Below, piece by piece: positions 16,945 to 25,081 of a stretch of 64,000 bases of DNA; position 1 is the first letter of the stretch; every line of letters starts with the position of its first letter. The DNA lies in the NCBI GenBank assembly GCA_030295235.1, contig AP026129.1:310001-374000 (forward strand), written 5' to 3'. This DNA is from Fistulifera solaris. Its lineage: Eukaryota > Bacillariophyta > Bacillariophyceae > Naviculales > Stauroneidaceae. The translations under genes and the position numbers were made by a program. The notes beneath the pieces were generated by a model, which worked only from the letters and a program-made list of their open reading frames with translations, did not search any database and was not told the DNA's origin.

Positions 16945-16952
16945 ATCAAGGT
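16945..16952. repeat. hAT target-site duplication, left (ATCAAGGT)
   Basis: The eight bases ATCAAGGT precede the left hAT terminus and recur at 18330-18337 directly after the right terminus. Confidence 0.88.
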
Positions 16953-18329
16953 TAGACTTGTGACTCCCTCAAAAATTATGCTGCAGTGAAGTGACTTCCG
17001 TGGCGAACCCTTGGCAGTGAAGTGGAAGTGAAATCACTCCCGTGTCGCACTGGCTATACTGTGGGGGGAAGAGTACGAGTCATCGTAGCGGTTAGCGATG
17101 ATGGATGATTGATTATTGATTGGCGATGATCGCCATTCACAATTCACAATCACTCATTCTATAAGCTGTTACGGAGTAATAAACTCATTGCAATTTTCAA
17201 TACTTTTCTTTGAACAAAGTTCCTTGATTGTCAATAGCATCACTGAGGTGGAAAGTCCAGACTTCTCAGTAACTTGGTGTTCCTTGTTCCTTTTCCTACA
17301 AGCCGTGAGCCGTGCGTGATGCGTGAGGCTTGAGCCCTTCGACTTTCGTGAAGATGAGTTCAAATAGCTCTGCTCCAATCCAAGAGGTCGTCGTCAGATT
17401 AGAACAAGGGCAAGTGCAAACGCATCAGCAACCACCAGCAAATATCCCTACCGTCAACGACTCAATAATCAGACGGTGGTGCTGTTCAAACTCAAGCGAA
17501 CAAGTTCTAACTACTGGGATTTCATCTCTCCCGCCGCATTGTATGTCCCAGGGAAAAAGCTAAGTGCCTATACTTCAGATGATGCAGTATGTGCATGGTG
17601 CAAGAAATGCAATTGTGAGGTAACCTTTGGGAAAGGTGATATAAAACCCGTAATCTCGCGACTTGGACTGTTTTCATAAAGAGCACCTTAAAAACCACCA
17701 AGAGGCTTCACAAAAGACCAAAGCTTCTCGCGATACGGTAGTCACGCATCAAACATCGTTGAAAGATTCCTTCGCATCCTCAAAGAAAGCTACAGCTAGT
17801 ATGCCAAAGGCGTCAAAGGCTGACCAGAAGAAAGCCGATGCTTTGTCCCTATTGTGGATCACGTCGTCACTTCGTTCATTCAACGCAATTAATGACTATG
17901 GACTTCGGATGCTATTCGATTTCCTCAACGCTGCTACCACCGCTATCGAAATCCCTGATCGCACAAAACTTTCTACAATGACTGTCGACTTGAACACGAA
18001 AGTTTGCGAGACTGTAAAGCTTCGGTTAGCAAAAGAGATGAAATGGTACTGTATCACCACCGACATCTGGACATCAAGAAACGTAGAAAGTTTCATGGCG
18101 ATTACAATTCACTACCTGAACTCGTCATTTGAGATGCAGAACTTTGTTCTAGAAGGACGAAAATGGCAAACCATCGTCGACGTACAGAACTTCTCACATT
18201 CTCTACGTAGAATCACGTAAACACAGTACTTGGGAGTGAACCCTTCTCGCTCGGCAGTGAAGTGAAGTGAGAAGTGAAATTTCTCACGGCAGTGAAGTGG
18301 ACGTCAGCAGTGGAGAAGTCACATGTCTA
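16953..18329 (+). mobile_element. hAT transposon deletion derivative nested in copia gag
   Basis: The 1377-bp element is bounded by short inverted termini, TAGACTTGTGACT on the left and the complement of TAGACATGTGACT on the right. It is flanked by a perfect 8-bp duplication ATCAAGGT (16945-16952 and 18330-18337), the hAT hallmark. Sub-terminal CAGTGAAGTG motifs recur at both ends. The interior encodes only the N-terminal part of a hAT transposase. Removing the element plus one ATCAAGGT restores copia gag reading through HNEFSYLDWRNF. Confidence 0.9.
17353..18220 (+). pseudogene. hAT transposase fragment (BED finger plus N-terminal part)
   Basis: A BED-type zinc finger reads SNYWDFISPAALY, then CAWCKKCNC and, in a shifted frame, HLKNHQEA. 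It is followed by the hAT block FNAINDYGLRMLFDFLNAA and TTDIWTSRNVESFMAITIHY. The sequence stops after EGRKWQTIVDVQNF, so the catalytic remainder and the C-terminal hATC dimerisation domain are missing. At least two frame changes lie in the N-terminal part (near 17475-17500 and 17650-17690). It cannot encode an active transposase. Confidence 0.8.
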
Positions 18330-18337
18330 ATCAAGGT
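18330..18337. repeat. hAT target-site duplication, right (ATCAAGGT)
   Basis: Right-hand copy of the 8-bp duplication. It abuts the inverted terminus that ends at 18329. Confidence 0.88.
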
Positions 18338-18952
18338 AGCTGAACTCGTTATGGCGAGGAAAGAAGAGATGTGTGGTACCGATGAGGATAGTTATGGAAG
18401 TCTTGTCACGGGCGAGTATCCAGCATGCACATTGTCAAAGTCCGAGAGTTGAGACGACGAATGGCGCCATCATAGGAGACATTCAACGTCGCTTTGGTCA
18501 CAAGCGGCAAAATCACATTTCGATCCGGAGTGAGCACCGCAGTATCAGCAATCATGTCACAAATAATGGTGCGAATTGCAGGAAGCAAGTCGCCATCGTT
18601 CAAGACACGGGTGGGGTTTGCAGCATGATCAAAAAGAAGTCGATGATCAGGCATCTGGTACGAATGCGTTGTTGAGGTTGACATGAAACTGCGGAGAGGA
18701 CGGGTGGGGCAAAATTTGATCAAAACCTCGTCAATCGTCAGAGAAATCGTGCTGGGTGTTGTTAACCATGGTAAGGAAAACAAAAGCAACGGAAAAGAAA
18801 GAGTAAAAGAAGTCGCGGGAGCGGGAACTGTGTGTCGAAGGAGGACGTCGGAGGGATAGAAAGATCGAACAAATATCGTATGAAAAAACTTCGACACAGT
18901 CGCTCGCGAGTGATGGTAACACTGCAAGATATGACTGAGGAAGTAATAAATA

Positions 18953-18971
18953 CGTTACCGGCTCAATAACC
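18953..18971 (-). other. Copia primer-binding site, Met-tRNA anticodon-arm type
   Basis: In element orientation the bases directly after the 5' LTR read GGTTATTGAGCCGGTAACG. With one extra base aside, this is complementary to a Met-tRNA anticodon arm (CGTTACCGGCTCATAACC, CAU anticodon within CTCATAA). Drosophila copia is known to prime from an internal cleaved fragment of initiator Met-tRNA rather than from the tRNA 3' end. The same mode is inferred here. The tRNA sequence is from general knowledge, not from this window. Confidence 0.6.
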
Positions 18972-19146
18972 TATCGTGGGAAGACTCTAATTGCTATGCA
19001 ATAGTCGTTTACAAGAAGAGTGAGCTCATGGAGAGCTCGTTATTCTACGATCTTATTGAGGAAGTCATTCATTGTGTCTTCCGGTGCCGTTACGTCAAGG
19101 CTAGGGACTGACGGAGTCTTGGATGTAGATAGTCCTCCGGCCGATA
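18972..19146 (-). repeat. 5' LTR of the copia element
   Basis: 175 bp, one base shorter than the left copy and otherwise identical. It is followed on the plus strand by the TCGAC duplication at 19147. In element orientation it begins TATCGGCCGG and ends CCCACGATA, directly before the primer-binding site. Confidence 0.9.
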
Positions 19147-20183
19147 TCGACAGGAATTCTTTTGAAGAAAGCTTCGGCACCTTTGATGAATTTTTAAGTA
19201 AAAGTGACGATATCCACTTGAATGATAGCCGAACTCCCAAGAAAAGCAACAGGACGAGCGAGTGCTACGAAGACTCTATTGTGGACCTCTATCAATCGTT
19301 GGAAAAGTCGATTAGTCCAAACGACGTTTTGCCGCGGTCACCGCCCAAGTACCACGCCAATGATACGCTGGCTCGGAACCTATTTCAAGAAGATATTTCG
19401 TATCCAACACGAACGACGCCGAAAAGTAGCAGCCGAGTCGAACAAAATGAATGTTGTGTTGATGAGTGGTCAGAGTGTCAGCTGAGTCTTAATGAGAACA
19501 GTCTTCGTTCCGCCTTTTCGAGAGATCCCTTTGCAGCTTTGAATTTCCCCTCACTTGGAAGCTCGGAGCTGCCGCCAGAGTTCCGTCCGTTCAAGACATC
19601 ACTTGTAGCATCGCAACGGAACGTCGAAAGAAAGCCTACAATGAAGAAGAAACCATTAAAGGATTGTCCTGCGGCCGGCAATATGAAACCTCCACAAGTG
19701 TTCGACCGAACACATCGAAAGGTCATTGTTTCGAGTCCTTTACAGTCGGGGTACGATCATCCTAGAAAATCCACATCGTCAGGTAGAGTCATCGGCTTTC
19801 CGAAGGCTCCAGGTTTACCAGTGGGAACCGTCAATTTAAAGCGAATTCGATCGAACTTGTCCACAAATAGCGGCATCACCTTTGAAGATACTACCACGGC
19901 CACTGGAGGTGCTTCCATCACCCCTTTCTGTGACGACGCCTTGTTGGATCATGTTTCGTGTTACTTTATTCAACTTGGCCATGATGTTACTGAACTCCGC
20001 AATCGCGTCAATGCGGAAATGGACAAGATTGGTACGACTGTAGGAACGACCATTACGCAATACTCTCAACGTGCTTCCGTCGGCCTGGGTGATATTGGAA
20101 ATTCAATGTCACAAACTTGGGAGCATGCTAACCAAGCAATTTCTTCCTCCATCAAACCTCATGACCGAAGTGGGAAAGGATGA
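19147..20183 (+). pseudogene. 3' part of the interrupted J-domain-like gene
   Basis: After the right target duplication an open frame runs DRNSFEESFGTFDEF to a stop at 20183, about 345 codons. The protein is polar and Ser/Pro-rich. Its C-terminal 70 residues (CDDALLDHVSCYFIQL, then HDVTELRNRVNAEMDKIG) look helical. No known domain is recognised. Joining the two sides at TCGAC gives ...PPIINTF followed by DRNSFEE, but one base must be dropped (TTT at 10766-10768) to stay in frame. That could be sequencing error or a real lesion. That both halves are one gene is inferred from the target duplication and the continuous coding character, not from homology. Confidence 0.5.
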
Positions 20184-20654
20184 ATCTCAAATATGCCTTT
20201 CAAAAACACATTACGTTCGACATCATTAGCATAAACTGAAAAACTACGAATACTAAGGAGTCGCTGTAATATTATCAAATCCCGCAGCACTTCTTTTGTT
20301 ACCAACTAGATTAGCTATAGTTCATCAAAATCGCAAAGCCTTAGCGTTTCCCAAAGACTCCGTACCAGGTACCGGTACCAATACAAGTACCCGGTACTTG
20401 TAGTAGTCTTTAGGCTTTTCCATTCGATCAATCGATACCGGTCCGCGATAGCTACTCTAAGTCTTGGTGTGAAGATGGCTTTGAATATTATTATCTTAAA
20501 AACGTGCTCTTTGGGCGTCGCGTTCAAGGGAGGTTGTCGCGCGTTTGCCGAAAATCACAACCATGAGAAATACAAACCATTCAATCGTTTTCATAAGACC
20601 GCTATTTTCTTGTCATCTTGCGTAAGCTGCAATTGCACAAATGACCACAAATAA

Positions 20655-21777
20655 GCACGTTCGACCAAAAAGAGGGATTCGTCGGTAACCGCACCGACGA
20701 GTTCCGATAGCGTCTCAACAGAACAATCATCAGTTAAAGGAATTTTGAAAAAGTCGTCCAAATATTCGTCTTCTGGGGTTCGAAATAATGGAGTTTTGGC
20801 CGATGAGAATGCACCGGACTTATTACAAGCTCCACATCCCGAATTTTTGTCTAACAGGGCTACAATCGTACAAGATTTTGTCGTCGAAAGGCCGCGGCAA
20901 CCGCGCACAAAAAAAGAAAGCAGAAAAATCAGAGAAAGTGGAGGAGCCTATTTTGTCGTTCAACTCAATCGGTGATTTAATGGAAGCGGCTGGATCGAAA
21001 TTACCGCCGCAACTTATAGAAGAGGGAGCCGTGGTCGAGGCGGGCCTGGAGTTTTCATGCTGCGACCCGGTCGAATATCATGAGGAAACACGCGACGAGC
21101 AATATCGCGTATTTCTCGGTTTGCAGGATGACGAAGAAGAAAAGCAAGTCAACAACAAAGAAAACACAGATAGCTGGGATATTATGGACGACGACAATGA
21201 CGATGAAGAGAGTGCCGTTGAGGCACGGCAGTTTGCACGAGAGCTTTTGGAGGAGGAGAAGAACGGCCCTAACTACGAAGCGGACGACTATTATAGTGAC
21301 TCTGGTGAGGAAGAGGAATGCGAAACTCAACCAAAACCGTTTTTGATATTATGGAAAGCATTGGCACAGTGGGTAAGCCCCGAAGCAGTGGCTTATGTGA
21401 AGCAAATTCGTAATAGCTTGTCGGAGGCACCTGTAACCGAGCGAACGACCACGGTGAGCGATATTGAAGCCTCTCGCTGCTCCGGACTGTGGTCGACACT
21501 GCAAATGCATGTTCAGTCTTGTTGGAACTCGTTAGACGAAACAAGAGAAGAGTGCCAGACTAGCCAGCAACGATTGATTTGCTTGCTCCAGTTACTGGAC
21601 TATCAGCACCCCACCCCTTCCTTGTCCATAGTTCTGATAAAAGCCTTGACGTGCGTTTTACTTGATACCGTTGCCTTCTCGGGCTCGGCATTACCAGAAC
21701 CATGCGAACGCGCTGGTTTGCAAGAAGAAGAGTATCGCTATTTGGTTCGACAAGCTTTTCTTTCGTTTTCTGATTGA
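20655..21777 (+). CDS. Probable RPAP2/Rtr1-family protein (RNA polymerase II CTD phosphatase-like), 5' end unresolved
   Basis: The C-terminal half (LWKALAQWVSPEAVAYVKQI, then LLQLLDYQHPTPSLSIVLIK and EEEYRYLVRQAFLSF) resembles the C-terminal region of plant and animal RPAP2. RPAP2 helps import RNA polymerase II and dephosphorylates its CTD. Upstream, a GILKKSS motif (from about 20739) and ADENAPDLL also fit plant members. A very acidic stretch (about 21130-21330) separates the two. The frame shifts at A7 20909-20915. The Cys-rich Rtr1 catalytic domain should precede this, but I cannot find it. The frame is closed by a TAA at 20652-20654, so either an upstream exon is missed or the protein lacks it. 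Assignment is tentative. Confidence 0.4.
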
Positions 21778-22521
21778 TAGAGATGTAATTCACTCTTCAT
21801 TGAATTACTTAAAAATAAAAAAGGATTATCAATTTTTGTTACCTTATATACATGTACCGAGCCTATCACATCATTGTATGACCTGCGGAAGGACGGTGCT
21901 GGTTGCGTCCCATGGAACCAAGCACTCTTGAAAAGACAGGATCGAAAGGGCGAGGCAGCCTATTGCATCATAGATCACATATAGCACTTGAAATTTCAAT
22001 TCAAGACAAAAGCTTCTGCACCTTTTAGCTTTCAGTCAGAAACCCGGATAGAGTTGTTTAAGTAATAGCCCTAGCTCTAAAGCGAAGATCAAGAATGGGC
22101 TGTGGTTGTGGTTGGATGCCATTTTCAAAACCGTTTCGAGTCGTGTACATCGACGGACGGCAAAAATGATGTCGCAGCGCGCATGTCTAGAGTCATCCGT
22201 ACTATTGGATTTATAGTTCAAGTCACGCCGAAAACCATCGGCATGACCAAAAATGGGGGAGATCGTACGCTGATCAACACGAAGGAAGCATATCTCGTGC
22301 CGGCGATAAAAAGTGAACACGACGCGAAAAAAGACACTTGCAAAGAAGAAATCGTGTTCGATAAAGCAGTTTCAATCGCAACGCTTTAACTCTAAGTGTC
22401 AATCGACTAGATTAATCGGAAACGTTTAAGTCGCTTAGCGCTTTCTTTGCAAGCATCATCTATTATTTGAAAAAAGACCTCTCTCAGCCAACAACTCGCT
22501 CATCGATCTATCTTGACAACC
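21778..22521. other. Intergenic region, nothing recognised
   Basis: About 740 bp with two opposed open frames of ~95 codons (22102-22389 plus, 22036-22320 minus). Neither resembles a known family or shows compositional support for coding. I treat the stretch as the 3' UTR of the upstream gene plus the promoter of the DUF6824 gene. Confidence 0.4.
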
Positions 22522-24827
22522 ATGTACGGAAATCATCCGTTGAGAAACGTCGCTCATATTCATGCTCACGACGTATTGTGTGGAAGGTACGTTCGAATCA
22601 AAAGTGAATTACCAGCGCAGAGGTCCCTCGCTCTAATGAATCGATCTCTTTTATCTCATCAGAGGGGGAGGAACAAATGCACACGTCGGAAATGCTCACT
22701 GGAGGATGCTGGTAGCTGCAAACAAGGAACTGTATGTCTCGTTACCGAAAAAGCAGAAGATGCTGTTAAGCAAGTCGATTGTGAACGCTGTACGTAGTCA
22801 AAATCCACCGGGACGATTTTTGCAAAAAGATAATAAAACGAACCTATGGTACGATGTAGGTGATCAACGTGCGCAAGAAAAAAACATCACAGGCATTGCG
22901 GGAGGGTGCACCGGTGATTCGATCGAAAAACAACAAAGAAAGCGGGTCAGACGAGGACGACGATGACGACGAACAGTCTGTGTCTCCGGAGAAAAGCCAG
23001 GCACTAACAGATGAAAAAAGTCCGAAAGTAGCACGAGTGCACTCCGGAAATATACCCGTTACTTCTCCTGTTATTCCGGTTCAACAATACTCAACACAAA
23101 TGATGCCTTCTGGTCCGCCTGTTTACATGAATCCAGCAAGCAGCATGGGAATGATATACACTCCGCAACCGCCTCAGTATCCGTTTCCTTCTCCTCACTC
23201 GATCAATCCACTTCCACCGCATGGTGCCCCGCCTGTCTATGCGCCCAATCATCCGGCAGGTCCGTATCCTCCTATCATTTTGAATCCACATGGTATGCCG
23301 CATGGAATGGTCGCTATACCAGCTCCCGTCCCAGCTCAAGGACCGGTTCCGGATCGTAACCGAAAACCGAAGAGTCCGACGAAGAAGAAAAGACAAGGAA
23401 GGTGGCAGCGGCGACGACAAAGAGACAGAAGCGAAAAATTCATCGAAAGCCAACTCACCTCAACAAGAGTCGCATCCTCCTCCGTCGCATCCGTCGTCTC
23501 AGCAGAGTCGATCGAGTCACAACAATAATAGGACCGTTGAGCCAATTTCTTACGTTCAACTAGACCCACGATATCCACAACAAAAGCAGTACGAAAACAC
23601 TCAAGAACAAAGCGTTTTTTATGAAGGAGAACAATCAAAACCAATGCCACCAGCAATATTGGAGGATCAAGTTGGCTGCAGTTTCGGCTCCATTGCCATG
23701 TCCGAGGTAGAGCATGCTCGCTTATTGGATGGATCCGTTTCAGCGTACAATCAAGGAGGGATGCCGCAGCAGCATTATAACGGAGCAATGAATCATTACA
23801 ATCAGATACAACAGCAGCAACACTATGAAAATTATCAATCATCATACCCGGGTCAAGTGCACCAGTACCGACAAGATTCGTATTCATCTCAACCTCCACC
23901 ACGGCCACCTCGACAGCAACAGCAACAGCAGGAGACGCCGTCTCAATCTATAATGCGCAACGAATACAGGAACGGTAGCGAGATCAGCGATCTGGCTCCG
24001 TTACCAGTGGATGGTGGCTTGGATGGTGGTGTTGGCTTTTCATTCGGATCCATTATGAGTTTAGAGGCACCGAAATTGGATGGCGGTGTTGGGTTATCGT
24101 TTGGATCTGCCATGTCGTATTCTATGCGAGGAGATATTGCGCCACCGGACGGGGGTTTGGAAGCCATTGGAACCAGTTTTGGTAGCATGTCATTGATGGA
24201 AAGTAGACCGCAGCCAGTGGATGGAGGCCTAGACGGAGTTGGGACCAGTTTTGGATCATTTTCGTTGTCACAAGACAGAGACAAGTTGGTCGAAGTACCC
24301 CCGCAAGTTGCGAACGAAGATGAGGCAGCTCTCTGTGCGCAGCCGCCATCGTTCCGTCAGCAAAAGTCGAAAGGCAGCTTGCTCGAATGCAGTGATACTG
24401 ACTCCGACGACGAAGCGTCAGGGAGCGCTAGAAGTGCACGAAAATCTGAGGACTGGCAGAAATTGCAAGACACGTGGGCAGCCCAAAAATACCCCATGCC
24501 TCTCATATACCTCCGAGTTTGGGTCCAGGTAGCTCATCACAGAAGCAAAGCTATTATGAAGTTCCTCGTCACGTTCCTGCTACCCATTTAGGTCGTGACT
24601 TTTCTCAAATGTCAGCGATCAGCGTAGGCGATTTCAACGAGAACGATCATTACCAGGTTATGCCCACAGCAGGCTATCCAAACGGAGATAACTCTTATCC
24701 GAGCAGTAGCCCGCAGAATGATATGAACGCGATGCCCCCACCTCCACCGGCTGTGCGAAAGCATGACGATGATGATCTTTGGAGAAGCGAAGGGGATCAA
24801 TACCAACAAGCATTTGGCGGTTCGTAA
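22522..24827 (+). CDS. DUF6824-domain diatom protein with DGG-SFGS repeats, frame-broken
   Basis: The N-terminal DUF6824 domain is common in diatoms and of unknown function. It reads HDVLCGRGGGTNAHVGNAHW after removal of a 76-nt GT-AG intron (22587-22662), then PPGRFLQKDNKTNLWYDVGD and EKTSQALREGAP. The rest is low complexity: a Pro/Met-rich region, Gln-rich blocks, and four to five copies of a DGGL(x)nGxSFGSxS motif between about 23670 and 24270. The start ATG is 22522. Frame changes occur at A7 22878-22884, A4 23388-23391 and A5 24485-24489; correcting them gives one protein to the stop at 24827. GRGGGTN-type proteins of this family are often suspected to bind nucleic acid, but this is not established. 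Confidence 0.82.
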
Positions 24828-25081
24828 CGGTGTATAAGTTTGTATTTTAACATTAGTCACCCATTCTAGATTGTTCTGCTGTCAACTGACTACTCGAATC
24901 TACTGTGGGTATCAAAAGACCCTGAGAGTGAAGCTCGTTTTTGAAGGTGACGTTTAGTTTCTCGACACTAACGAAGTCTGTCCACCAACCGGAACCATCT
25001 AGAAAAACGATGCCATCGCGTTGAAAATGTGATGAATGTTCCTTTACCAGGTACGACGATGTTTCCATCATAGTTTTCACC

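Larger units (their letters stand above)
10866..18775 (-). pseudogene. Copia gag-pol, broken by a nested hAT and several frameshifts
   Basis: Gag begins near 18775 (ATG followed by VNNTQHDFSDD). It is interrupted at 18330-16953 by the hAT insertion and resumes with an Ala/Pro-rich stretch near 16930. Landmarks on the minus strand: zinc knuckle CVVCSGQHRFDSC near 15468-15430; aspartic protease AQIDTGA near 14950; GAG-preintegrase WHQRLGHPS near 14275; integrase blocks FLDQGGELYHNP near 13870 and NQNGPVERAHL near 13775; reverse transcriptase catalytic QVDDF near 12118-12103; RNase H YEDNMSTINMINSKK near 11240, then HVDIQYF. The frame switches about ten times. Some of these are probably the same homopolymer errors seen elsewhere, but with gag split the element is unlikely to be autonomous now. 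Confidence 0.85.
10773..19146 (-). mobile_element. Ty1/copia LTR retrotransposon (CoDi-like), full length, with nested hAT
   Basis: The complete element is 8374 bp, about 6990 bp without the nested hAT insertion and its duplicated target. Both ends are LTRs (10773-10948 and 18972-19146), identical except for one extra C in the left copy. The element is flanked by a perfect 5-bp target duplication TCGAC (10768-10772 and 19147-19151). In element orientation the order is 5' LTR, Met-tRNA-like primer site, gag with a zinc knuckle, aspartic protease, GAG-preintegrase, integrase, reverse transcriptase, RNase H, purine tract, 3' LTR. That is the Copia order (integrase before reverse transcriptase). 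The LTR ends are TATCG...CGATA rather than TG...CA. Near-identical LTRs imply a recent insertion. Confidence 0.93.

Noticed and set aside
17663-18220. Possible active hAT transposase
   Set aside because: The frame stops before the catalytic C-terminal half and the dimerisation domain, and the BED finger is in other frames.
20591-20908. 105-codon minus-strand frame with two Cys pairs opposite the RPAP2-like gene
   Set aside because: Looks protein-like, but the plus strand reads GILKKSS...ADENAPDLL continuous with the RPAP2-like C-terminus. The minus frame is more likely a shadow.
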